This document shows positions 24,413 through 32,326 of a stretch of 64,000 nt of DNA, piece after piece. The translations under genes were made by a program, and so were the position numbers. The DNA lies in NCBI GenBank assembly GCA_030627905.1, contig DAOVRZ010000010.1, positions 14,879 to 78,878 on the forward strand. The letters are read 5' to 3'. The stretch is from JAGMES01 sp023128035 (GTDB lineage Bacteria > Bacillota > Halanaerobiia > DY22613). Positions within the stretch are counted from its first letter, which is position 1; each line of letters begins with the position of its first letter. A model generated the notes under the pieces. That model saw nothing but the letters and a program-made list of their open reading frames with translations. It searched no databases and had not been told where the DNA came from.

Positions 24413-25468
24413 CTAAATATTTCTTTTTTGTAGTTTATAGACGAACGCTAAAACTTCTGCTACTGCTTGATATAATTCAAAAGGTATAGATTGTCCAACC
24501 TCAGCAGTTTTATATAAAGCTCTAGCAAGTGGTTTATCTTCATACATTTCGATTTTGTTCTCTTTAGCAATCTCACGAATTCTTTCCGCTATTTTATCTT
24601 CTCCCATTGCCAGCACAATAGGTGCCTCCATTGTATCAGTATCATACTTCAGCGCCACCGCAATGTGCGTCGGGTTAGTAATAATTACATCTGCCTCAGG
24701 AACTTGTTGAATCATTCGATTCATAGCCAGCTGACGCATTCGTTCTTTCCTTTTAGAGACAATAAGTGGATCTCCCTCTGACTCCTTATATTCTCTTTTT
24801 ATTTCATCTTTTGACATCTTAATACTCTTTTCAAACTCATACTTTTGGTAGATAAAATCAGCAACCCCTAAACCAATCATAACTATACTAATAATAATTC
24901 CTAATTTAAAGATCACAGTTCCAGTAATATATGCCGCTTCTTCCACATCTATAAAAGAAAAGTTAAAGAAAAGTTTCCACTCATTCTTCAACACCAAATA
25001 AGCAATAAAGACAATAATCGTAATTTTGAAAAGAGCCTTTGCCAATTCAACTAGAGATTTTAGACTAAATAAATTTTTAAATCCCTTAATTAAACTAATA
25101 TTGCTCAACTTAGGTTTCAACATTTTCATACTAAAAAATGGCCCAACCTGCAAAATAGTTGCCAAAACTCCAACTAAAGCCGCTATTGTCAAAAAAGGAA
25201 GAACGAGTTTGATTCCCGTAAAAAGAAAATTAGTCATTAGTGGGATAATATTTTCTTCATTTATCAGGATACCATATTTAAATGTTAAAGAATCATTAAT
25301 CAATTCTTTTATCCCACTCACCAGATTCCCCATCATTACATTCAAAACCAACATTCCAGTGAATAGAGTGATTGCACTAACTAAGTCTTTACTCTGAGCA
25401 ACCTGTCCTTCACCTCTGGCTTTATTCCTTCGTTTCGCCGTCGCCTTTTCAGTTTTTTCTTGAGACAT
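24413..25468 (-). CDS. flhB: FlhB, export specificity switch
   Basis: FlhB switches export from rod/hook to filament substrates. The 351 residues begin MSQEKTEKATAKRRNKARGE, have four membrane helices, a basic linker (KMSKDEIKREYKESEGDPLI) and the autocleavage site in DVIITNPTHIAVALKYD. The cleavable C-terminal domain is complete. It lies between fliR and flhA. Confidence 0.97.
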   Translation of the reverse strand: MSQEKTEKATAKRRNKARGEGQVAQSKDLVSAITLFTGMLVLNVMMGNLVSGIKELINDSLTFKYGILINEENIIPLMTNFLFTGIKLVLPFLTIAALVGVLATILQVGPFFSMKMLKPKLSNISLIKGFKNLFSLKSLVELAKALFKITIIVFIAYLVLKNEWKLFFNFSFIDVEEAAYITGTVIFKLGIIISIVMIGLGVADFIYQKYEFEKSIKMSKDEIKREYKESEGDPLIVSKRKERMRQLAMNRMIQQVPEADVIITNPTHIAVALKYDTDTMEAPIVLAMGEDKIAERIREIAKENKIEMYEDKPLARALYKTAEVGQSIPFELYQAVAEVLAFVYKLQKRNI

Positions 25469-25503
25469 GGGTAACTCTCCTTACAAAGTATTCTTACATA
25501 TTA

Positions 25504-26289
25504 TTAAGGGTAGTTTTTAAAAATTTTCAACAGTTGATACATATTTTGATACATAATCTGAATTACTTCAATAAACATAGCAACAAGATAAGGCATTGAC
25601 AAAAATAACATTAAGAAACCAATCAAAATCTTTACTGGAAATCCCAGAACAAAAACATTCATTTGAGGAACTGTTCGTGCAAGAAAACCGAAAACAAGAT
25701 CAACTATGAATAATGTCGCTAAAATCGGTAGTGCTAAGCGAAATCCTATAATAAAAATATCAGACCCAATTCGAAAAATATACTCAATAAGCTGATTACT
25801 TATAACTGGTTTTGTAATAGGTAAAATTTGAAAACTAGAAACTAATGCTTTTAAAATCTGGTGATGTCCATTCGTCACCAAAAAGATTATCAAAGCCAAA
25901 ATATTTTTAAATTGCCCAATCAAAGCTGCATCTTCTCCCATAAACGGATCAATAATATTTACCATTGCAAAACCCATACGCATATCTAGAAAACGTCCTG
26001 CTATCTGAAACGTAATAAACGCTAAAAATGTAACAAAACCTAATATTAACCCAACAAGCAATTCGTTTAACAAATGAAAAACTACCTGAAGCGGATGATC
26101 AGGAAATAAAATCAAACCTTCTGAAAAAATAATTGGAAAAATAATGATACTACATATTAGTGAAAACCCTGCTTTTACTTGAGCAGGTATCATTCTACTA
26201 GAATAAAGTGGTGCTATAAAGAAAAGACCACTAAAACGGATGGTAATAAGAAGCAAAGAATAGATTGTATTAATTAGCAAATCATCCAT
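25504..26289 (-). CDS. fliR: FliR, export gate component
   Basis: FliR is part of the FliPQR export channel. The 261-residue protein is almost wholly hydrophobic with about six membrane helices and the family stretches SSRMIPAQVKAGFSLICSI, GRFLDMRMGFAMVNIIDPFM and FLARTVPQMNVFVLGFPVKI. It is a separate gene, not fused to flhB as in some clostridia. Confidence 0.96.
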   Translation of the reverse strand: MDDLLINTIYSLLLITIRFSGLFFIAPLYSSRMIPAQVKAGFSLICSIIIFPIIFSEGLILFPDHPLQVVFHLLNELLVGLILGFVTFLAFITFQIAGRFLDMRMGFAMVNIIDPFMGEDAALIGQFKNILALIIFLVTNGHHQILKALVSSFQILPITKPVISNQLIEYIFRIGSDIFIIGFRLALPILATLFIVDLVFGFLARTVPQMNVFVLGFPVKILIGFLMLFLSMPYLVAMFIEVIQIMYQNMYQLLKIFKNYP

Positions 26290-26305
26290 CCCAAAGCCCC
26301 CTTTT

Positions 26306-26578
26306 TTAACCCAGAAGTGTCGGAATACTAGTAAAAAGTCGAGTTACATAATCTACTAAAATTTGCAAAATCCAAGGCCCAAAGAAAACCAAAGCTGCAA
26401 ACACAGCCAGTATTTTGGGTATAAATACTAAAGTTTGTTCTTGAATGTGAGTAGTTGCTTGAAAAATACTAATCAATAATCCTACCAAAAGTCCTACACC
26501 CAACAAAGGGCCAGCGACCAATAAAACCACATACATTGCTTCTTTTCCTAAAGATATAACCATCTCCTGACTCATCAT
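26306..26578 (-). CDS. fliQ: FliQ, export gate component
   Basis: FliQ is a small protein of the FliPQR channel. It has 90 residues with two membrane helices (AMYVVLLVAGPLLGVGLLVG and IPKILAVFAALVFFGPWILQ) and the conserved IFQATTHIQEQTL between them. It lies between fliP and fliR with short gaps. Confidence 0.95.
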   Translation of the reverse strand: MMSQEMVISLGKEAMYVVLLVAGPLLGVGLLVGLLISIFQATTHIQEQTLVFIPKILAVFAALVFFGPWILQILVDYVTRLFTSIPTLLG

Positions 26579-26588
26579 AATCCCCCCA

Positions 26589-27338
26589 TCAGAAGGTTGT
26601 AATTAATGCCTTAATCACTAGATACCAGCCATCAACCAAAACAAATAAAAGTAACTTAAATGGCAATGAAATCATTACCGGTGGAAGCATCATCATCCCC
26701 AGAGACATTAAAATACTAGCAACAATCATATCAATAATGATAAAAGGTAAATAGATCAAAAATCCAATTGTAAACGCTTTCTTCAATTCACTAAGAACAA
26801 ATGCTGGAATCAAAACCAGTGTCGAAACATCATCTTGATTTCTTGGCCGTAGTGAGCCAGAAGCTTCTAAAAAAAGACCTAAATCTTTATCATCAACCTG
26901 TTCGAACATAAAATCTCTAAGAGGCTTTAAAAATGCAGTTAAAGCAGTCTCTTGATCAATCTCCTCTGCAAGATAGGGCTGTATTGCATTCGTATTAATC
27001 TCCTGAAAAGTAGGAGTCATTATAAAAAATGTTAGAAAAAGTGCGAGACCTGCAATTACCTGATTAGGTGGCATCCTTTGAATTCCTAAAGCATTCCGAA
27101 TTAATGATAAAACTATTATAATCCGAGTAAATGAAGTGGTCATAATTAATGCAGCTGGAGCAAGGCTTAGTACTGTTAAGAGAAGAAGAATCTTAAGACT
27201 TAAAACTAAATCATCAGCCTCCCCGCTCTCTCCGATTTGTAGATTAATATTTGGAATCTCAATCGGTTCTGCCTTAATCGTTCCACTATATATGACGACG
27301 AAGATCAATAATAACAAAATGACTGTTGTTTTATTCAT
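26589..27338 (-). CDS. fliP: FliP, export gate component
   Basis: FliP is the core of the FliPQR export channel. About 249 residues: a signal peptide-like start (TVILLLLIFVVIYSGTIKA), then LKILLLLTVLSLAPAALIMT, TSFTRIIIVLSLIRNALGIQ and PPNQVIAGLALFLTFFIMTP, and the C-terminal SLGMMMLPPVMISLPFKLLL. The ATG at 27338 has better spacing to AGAGGG than the one at 27347. It overlaps fliO by 8 nt. Confidence 0.96.
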   Translation of the reverse strand: MNKTTVILLLLIFVVIYSGTIKAEPIEIPNINLQIGESGEADDLVLSLKILLLLTVLSLAPAALIMTTSFTRIIIVLSLIRNALGIQRMPPNQVIAGLALFLTFFIMTPTFQEINTNAIQPYLAEEIDQETALTAFLKPLRDFMFEQVDDKDLGLFLEASGSLRPRNQDDVSTLVLIPAFVLSELKKAFTIGFLIYLPFIIIDMIVASILMSLGMMMLPPVMISLPFKLLLFVLVDGWYLVIKALITTF

Positions 27339-27699
27339 CTCCACCATCCCTCTTTCTAAATGTTGTTTTTAAGATATCTGCAAACTTATAATTTGACTGT
27401 AGATTCAGGTTCGCCTCTTTCGCTTGATTAATTTCAGAAAAAGTATCTAAAAGAGTAATTTTACCATCAGTAACTCCCAAAAGATAATATTTATCGCCAA
27501 CCTGAATAATGGCAACTTGAGCATTTTGAGTCAAAAAATTACGTTCAATCACTTGAATCAAAGATCCTTGTTTTCTTGAAAAATTTCGAAAATTACGCAA
27601 TAAATGAGTTAGTAAATATATTAAAAGAATCACAATACCCAGATAAAAGAAAACTTTTACTATCTCCCAGGTATAATTCAAATTATTAGCTGAATTCAT
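27331..27699 (-). CDS. fliO: FliO/FliZ-like export component
   Basis: FliO assists assembly of the FliP ring. The short 122-residue protein has one membrane helix (EIVKVFFYLGIVILLIYLLT) followed by a small beta domain (IQVIERNFLTQNAQVAIIQV and DKYYLLGVTDGKITLLD) typical of FliO. It lies between fliY and fliP. Identification rests on both the motif and its position. Confidence 0.9.
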   Translation of the reverse strand: MNSANNLNYTWEIVKVFFYLGIVILLIYLLTHLLRNFRNFSRKQGSLIQVIERNFLTQNAQVAIIQVGDKYYLLGVTDGKITLLDTFSEINQAKEANLNLQSNYKFADILKTTFRKRDGGDE

Positions 27700-27731
27700 T
27701 CAAATATGCCCTCTTTCTAAATATTAATTCA

Positions 27732-29000
27732 TCATACATACTTAACTCTTTCTGCTGGGCTGATTATATCTTTAACCCTGAATCCAAAATTTTCGTCAAT
27801 TACAACAACTTCACCCTTAGCAATTAATCTACCATTTACTAGTAAATCAACAGGTTCACCAGCCAGTTTATCCAATTCTACAATAGAACCATTACCTAGA
27901 TCTAAAATATCTTTGATTGGCATATTTGTCTTTCCTAATTGAACTGTAACTTGCAATGGAACATCTTCAATCAAAGAAATACTGTTCATAAGCGCCGTAT
28001 TTTGAGGTACTTCACCAAAACTAGGAAATTCTGCTTTCTCCACATTAACCGGATTTGGAAACTGCTGGGGTTGTTGTGGATATGGCTGTTGATTTGGCGG
28101 ATACTGTTGATATTGTTGGTTTGGTGGATATGGTTGCTGATTTGGTGGATATGGTTGTTGGTTTGGTGGATACATAGGTTGCGGCTGTGGTGCCTGCTGA
28201 TATTGATTATTTGGTTGTTGCATTTGCATCTGTGGGGCTGGTGTCTGCATTGGAGCAGGCTCAGTATTCAATTCCTGTGAACCACCCCAATCATCATCAT
28301 CAATCTCCACTGTATCCACAGCATCTACTCCACCCATTAGTTTAGCCACTAAATCTTTTACAAATGATATTGGTGCTAATTGCATAAAATAACTATCCAG
28401 AAGATCATCAATTTTCATTTGGAAAGAAGTCTTAACCATAGTTTGATCTGGATCGAAATCCCAGTCTTTTAAGCTATCATTATTTAATGTTAACTGCTCT
28501 ATTTTAGGTGGTGAAATGTTAACGGGATGGTCAATAATATTTGCAAGGGATGTTGAAGCTGAACCCATCATTTGATTCATCGCTTCTCCCACAGCACTCA
28601 TATGAATAGCATCTAATTCTTGAGGAGGATTAAGCCCATCTCCACCCATCATTAAATCTGCAATAATCGCAGCATCACTTTGTTTAAGTAAAAAAATATT
28701 TCTACCCTCAACTCCCTCAATATATTGTACTTCAACTAATACACATGGACGATCATGTTCGTCCATAAGTTGCTGAAAAGTAGTAAGAATAACAGTGGGT
28801 GCTGTAATTTCAACTTTTTTGTTTAAAAGTGTAAACAGAGCAGTTGCTGCAGTACCCATAGAAATATTACCAATTTCACCAATTACATCTTTATCTTCTG
28901 GAGTCAATTCAAACCCGGAATCAAGTTCATCGTCATCATCGTCTTGAAATTTTAATAATGCATCAACTTCTTCTTGAGATAAAATATCACGACTACTCAT
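27732..29000 (-). CDS. fliY: FliY, C-ring switch protein with CheY-P phosphatase domain
   Basis: FliY replaces FliN in Firmicute motors and dephosphorylates CheY-P. The 422 residues have an N-terminal CheY-binding-like peptide (DILSQEEVDALLKF), a CheC-like domain with both ExxN phosphatase motifs (GEIGNISMGTAATALF and GEAMNQMMGSAS), a repetitive Pro/Gln/Asn linker (residues about 255-325, units of YPPNQQP), and a C-terminal FliN/SpoA domain (LQVTVQLGKTNMPIKDILDL to the end). It overlaps the fliM stop by 8 nt. The linker is much longer and more repetitive than I would expect. Confidence 0.95.
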   Translation of the reverse strand: MSSRDILSQEEVDALLKFQDDDDDELDSGFELTPEDKDVIGEIGNISMGTAATALFTLLNKKVEITAPTVILTTFQQLMDEHDRPCVLVEVQYIEGVEGRNIFLLKQSDAAIIADLMMGGDGLNPPQELDAIHMSAVGEAMNQMMGSASTSLANIIDHPVNISPPKIEQLTLNNDSLKDWDFDPDQTMVKTSFQMKIDDLLDSYFMQLAPISFVKDLVAKLMGGVDAVDTVEIDDDDWGGSQELNTEPAPMQTPAPQMQMQQPNNQYQQAPQPQPMYPPNQQPYPPNQQPYPPNQQYQQYPPNQQPYPQQPQQFPNPVNVEKAEFPSFGEVPQNTALMNSISLIEDVPLQVTVQLGKTNMPIKDILDLGNGSIVELDKLAGEPVDLLVNGRLIAKGEVVVIDENFGFRVKDIISPAERVKYV

Positions 29001-29988
29001 TATAATCCTCCTCTCCTTGAATGAAATCTAATAACTGGATAGCCATTCGATTATTCCGGGTTCCTGGTTTCGCCAGAAACTTTGGTCTTTTACCTACCCG
29101 AATCTCCAATGGATCTGTCATTTTTTCTTTTAAAGGAATTACATCTCCTTTGTGTAGATTCATTAAATCTTTAACTGTAATCTCAGATGTTCCAATAATT
29201 GCTTCAACGAGTAATTGAGCGGCACCGATCCGACGTTTTAATGAAGAGATATTCTGAGCAGTTGGTTCATTACGAATACTTGCAAACCAAAACTGAGCAT
29301 TTAAATGATCAACAATTGATTCTATTGTTATATAAGGAATACAGATATTTATCAAACCATCAGCCTTTGCTACTTTTGCCTCTAAAGTTATCAAAATGAC
29401 GACATCGTTGTGAGGAACAATCTGAACAAACTGAGGATTAGACTCAATTTCTTTCAGTTTTGGAGTTAAATGTACTACATTTTCCCATGCTTCTGGAATA
29501 CAACTTAGTATCCATCTAACTAACTTTTCCAACACAATCTCTTCAATATCAGTAAAAGGGCGATTTTCAGGGGTTGAATTCCCTGTCCCTCCTAAAAGTC
29601 GATCAATTATAGAAAATCCTATCTCTGGCGCAATATCTAACAAAATCTGGCCATCCAGAGGTTCCATATCGACAATTGCAAGAATCGTTGGCTCAGGAAG
29701 TGATCGAATAAACTCATCATAGGCCAATTGTTCGATTGACCCTACTTGTATTTCCACCATACTCCGAAGCTGGGCGGAAAGAGTAGTAGTCAACAAACGA
29801 CAAAAGTTATCATGCAGCATTTGTAAAGTACGAAGTTGATCTTTAGAAAGTTTATTTGGTGTTCTAAAGTCATATACTCTAACTTTCTCTTTTTTATCTT
29901 TTGTTTTTATATCAGCAACATCTACACTACCTGATGAAAGGGCTGATAATAACGCATCTATTTCATTTTGAGATAATACCTCGGCCAT
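28993..29988 (-). CDS. fliM: FliM, C-ring switch protein
   Basis: FliM binds CheY-P and, with FliG, reverses the motor. The 331 residues have the N-terminal CheY-binding peptide (EVLSQNEIDALLSAL), the CheC-like middle domain (LQMLHDNFCRLLTTTLSAQL, GGTGNSTPENRPFTDIEEIV), and a C-terminal SpoA domain (VKDLMNLHKGDVIPLKEKMT). It starts after AGGTGG, 18 bases after fliL. Confidence 0.96.
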   Translation of the reverse strand: MAEVLSQNEIDALLSALSSGSVDVADIKTKDKKEKVRVYDFRTPNKLSKDQLRTLQMLHDNFCRLLTTTLSAQLRSMVEIQVGSIEQLAYDEFIRSLPEPTILAIVDMEPLDGQILLDIAPEIGFSIIDRLLGGTGNSTPENRPFTDIEEIVLEKLVRWILSCIPEAWENVVHLTPKLKEIESNPQFVQIVPHNDVVILITLEAKVAKADGLINICIPYITIESIVDHLNAQFWFASIRNEPTAQNISSLKRRIGAAQLLVEAIIGTSEITVKDLMNLHKGDVIPLKEKMTDPLEIRVGKRPKFLAKPGTRNNRMAIQLLDFIQGEEDYNE

Positions 29989-30006
29989 TGATGATCACCA
30001 CCTTTA

Positions 30007-30474
30007 CTATTGAAGTACAAACTCAGTAAGCCAAACTGACTTGATTTTTTCTGTAACAAGAATTTGATTGATTCTTTCCAGAATCTGTAGTTTAAGATTC
30101 ACTAAAGTAGGATCTTCTATATCCTCCGATTGTTGACTACGTAAAATTTCATTAATTGCATCACGTAATTGTGGAGTCCGTTGTTCTAATATCTGTTTTG
30201 TACTATCTTTTTCTACTTCTACGACTATATTAGTTTTAATAAAACGATAACCACGAGTTCCTGATAAATTTACTACAAATTCACCCATTTCAAAAGTTGG
30301 CCCCAACTCTTCTAGCTTTTCATTTTCAACGGCTGAGACTACTTTATCTTTTGTCTGATTGCTATTAAAAAAGAAAATCATCAAAAAAGAAGTACCCGCT
30401 GTTAACAGAACAACCAAAACGATTATTCCAAGTAGAATAGGTAAATTCATTCCTGTAGACTTGGCTTCACTCAT
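30007..30474 (-). CDS. fliL: FliL, stator-associated protein
   Basis: FliL rings the stator units. About 155 residues: an N-terminal membrane helix (LLGIIVLVVLLTAGTSFLMI) and a periplasmic domain with LGPTFEMGEFVVNLSGTRGY and a C-terminal INQILVTEKIKSVWLTEFVL. The start at 30474 follows GGGAGGA and overlaps the motB stop as ATGA; the longer frame to 30495 lies within motB. Confidence 0.93.
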   Translation of the reverse strand: MSEAKSTGMNLPILLGIIVLVVLLTAGTSFLMIFFFNSNQTKDKVVSAVENEKLEELGPTFEMGEFVVNLSGTRGYRFIKTNIVVEVEKDSTKQILEQRTPQLRDAINEILRSQQSEDIEDPTLVNLKLQILERINQILVTEKIKSVWLTEFVLQ

Positions 30475-31228
30475 TATTTTCCTCCCCCACTGCATTTTCT
30501 ACATCCAAGTAATTTCTCAAAATAACAATATCTACTCTCCGGTTCATAGCCCTGTTTTCTGGAGAATCATTAGGCATAATTGGTTTATAAGGCCCATGAG
30601 CTTTTACTTGAAGTCTTTGTGGATCAATTTTAGTATTTTCCATAAGATAATTACATACATTTAGCGAACGAGTTGCTGAAAGAGCCCAGTTATTTGGAAA
30701 CTCATCATTATTAATTGGTAAGTCATCTGTATGTCCTTCAATCTCAAGGTAATTTGGAATCCCCTCTAAAAAAGTAGCAAGATTCGATAAAACTTCTTGA
30801 CCTCCGGATTTTAAACCTGCTTTTCCTAGATCAAAGAGAACTTTACCAGTCATTCTAATTACTAGACCTCGTTCACTCTCCTCTAAAGTAACCTCAGATT
30901 CTAAATTAGCTTCAAGAATATGATTTTCCAATTCTTGAATCAATTCATCAAATTGATTTTGATCTAGTGAGGAAGTGGAAAAACTATCATCCACTAAACC
31001 GCGATCAATCATCACACTCTGGTTTAGTGTCTTTCCTCCATTTAATACTCCCAACTTATCTTTTAAAGCCTGCATTACTCTCTCAAACTTATCTACATCA
31101 ATAACGGAAAAAGAAAACAATAATACAAAAAAACAAAGAAGTAAAGTCATCATATCTCCATAGGTTGTCATCCATGCTGGAGAACTCATATCAACTCCAT
31201 CATCTTCCTTATTTTTACGTTTACGCAT
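30467..31228 (-). CDS. motB: MotB, stator protein
   Basis: MotB anchors the stator to peptidoglycan. The 253 residues comprise a basic N-terminus, one membrane helix with the critical Asp (WMTTYGDMMTLLLCFFVLLF), a plug/linker region, and a C-terminal OmpA-like domain (LEIEGHTDDLPINNDEFPNN, WALSATRSLNVCNYLMEN, NRRVDIVIL). It overlaps motA by 8 nt. Sequence alone does not settle whether the motor uses protons or sodium. Confidence 0.95.
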   Translation of the reverse strand: MRKRKNKEDDGVDMSSPAWMTTYGDMMTLLLCFFVLLFSFSVIDVDKFERVMQALKDKLGVLNGGKTLNQSVMIDRGLVDDSFSTSSLDQNQFDELIQELENHILEANLESEVTLEESERGLVIRMTGKVLFDLGKAGLKSGGQEVLSNLATFLEGIPNYLEIEGHTDDLPINNDEFPNNWALSATRSLNVCNYLMENTKIDPQRLQVKAHGPYKPIMPNDSPENRAMNRRVDIVILRNYLDVENAVGEENNE

Positions 31229-32027
31229 TCCTACCCACCGCCATCTCTAAATCTTCCAAATCTTCATCTTCGGCATTTTTACTAGCTACTGGACCTAAAA
31301 AGGCTTTTAATTTTTCTTCAACAATACGTGGGTTTTCTCCTGCTTGAATTGATAAAAGTCCTTCAATCATTAATTCTTTTAATTGAATCTCCTGCTCACT
31401 TCGTTCCTGCAACTTTCCCGCAATGGGTATGAAGAGATAGTTAGCTAAAAACGAACCATATAAAGTTGTAATCAATGCAGTTGACATACCAACACCTATC
31501 GCACTAGCATCCTCCATATCGGACAACATCGTAATTAAACCGATCAAGGTACCAATCATTCCAAAAGCTGGAGCGTAAGTAGCCATAGTTCTATACATAT
31601 TTTGATATTTTTTATCATTAGTTTCTAAAAAAGTTAAACGCGTTTCCATTATATTCTGTACCAATTCAGGGTCTGTTCCATCAACCACCAGTTCAATACC
31701 CTTTTTCAAAAACTCATTTTCTAGCTCAGCTGTCTCATCTTCCAAAGCAAGTAAGCCTTCTCTTCTCGCTTTTTCTGCAAACCCAATCATAATTTCAATA
31801 ATATCAGCAGGATTACTACTCTCCCGTATAAAAACTTTCTTGGTGAATTTGAGTAAATCAAAAAGTCCCTTAAATGAATAGTTAACAATAATTGCTGCAA
31901 GTGTTCCACCAAAAACAATTAACATGGAATTAGGACTTATAAAAATTCTCCACTCTCCACCTCCAAGAATAGCTGTCGCGATCAAAATTGCTCCTATTAC
32001 CAGACCTAAAATAGTTGATAAATCCAA
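31221..32027 (-). CDS. motA: MotA, stator protein
   Basis: MotA forms the stator ion channel with MotB. The 268 residues have four membrane helices, the cytoplasmic loop with FIRESSNPADIIEIMIGFAE and KARREGLLALEDE, and the paired helices YAPAFGMIGTLIGLITML and STALITTLYGSFLANYLFIP with the functional prolines. It appears to start with TTG, seven bases after GAGGTG. The gene pair lies inside the flagellar operon rather than apart from it as in B. subtilis. Confidence 0.95.
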   Translation of the reverse strand: MDLSTILGLVIGAILIATAILGGGEWRIFISPNSMLIVFGGTLAAIIVNYSFKGLFDLLKFTKKVFIRESSNPADIIEIMIGFAEKARREGLLALEDETAELENEFLKKGIELVVDGTDPELVQNIMETRLTFLETNDKKYQNMYRTMATYAPAFGMIGTLIGLITMLSDMEDASAIGVGMSTALITTLYGSFLANYLFIPIAGKLQERSEQEIQLKELMIEGLLSIQAGENPRIVEEKLKAFLGPVASKNAEDEDLEDLEMAVGRNA

Positions 32028-32046
32028 TTACCCTCACCTCTTTTCA

Positions 32047-32247
32047 TTACGCTAATTCGCGGTACATATAGAACAATTTCTGTTTATAAGCAATAATTTT
32101 CTCTATGACCTCAGACTCAGATTCTTTAATTATAAACTTATGACCATCTGTTAAACTGATTACTGTATCGGGAGTTTCTTCAATTAAAAGGATTAATTCA
32201 GCATTGAGGGTGAACTTCGAGCCATCCAGTCTAGTTAATTTAATCAT
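32047..32247 (-). CDS. flbD: FlbD family small protein
   Basis: This 66-residue protein of the FlbD/YlzI (swarming motility) family begins MIKLTRLDGSKFTLNAELIL and continues IEETPDTVISLTDGHKFIIK, the family signature. Its usual place, between flgE and motA/fliL, is kept. The B. subtilis homologue SwrD increases swimming power; a similar stator-related role is plausible. It is separated from flgE by a hairpin at 32280-32312. Confidence 0.92.
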   Translation of the reverse strand: MIKLTRLDGSKFTLNAELILLIEETPDTVISLTDGHKFIIKESESEVIEKIIAYKQKLFYMYRELA

Positions 32248-32279
32248 GTTTCCTCCTCTTTTCTATAATAACAGATAAC

Positions 32280-32312
32280 CAGAGAAGCAGTGAATAAATT
32301 ATTGCTTCTCTG
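32280..32312 (-). promoter_or_regulatory. Hairpin between flgE and flbD
   Basis: A 10-bp perfect stem (CAGAGAAGCA and complement, 13-nt loop) follows the flgE stop by 14 bases. It is followed on the minus strand by GGTTATCTGTTATTATAG, without a clean T tract. It could protect the 3' end of a flgE mRNA or give partial termination. Confidence 0.5.
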
Positions 32313-32326
32313 TTCATCCTAAAAAT

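Noticed and set aside
25026..25397. Plus-strand 123-codon ORF
   Set aside because: Antisense of flhB; its hydrophobic stretches mirror the membrane helices of flhB.
27939..28280. Plus-strand 113-codon ORF rich in Trp, Leu and Ile
   Set aside because: It is the antisense shadow of the repetitive YPPNQQP tract in fliY.
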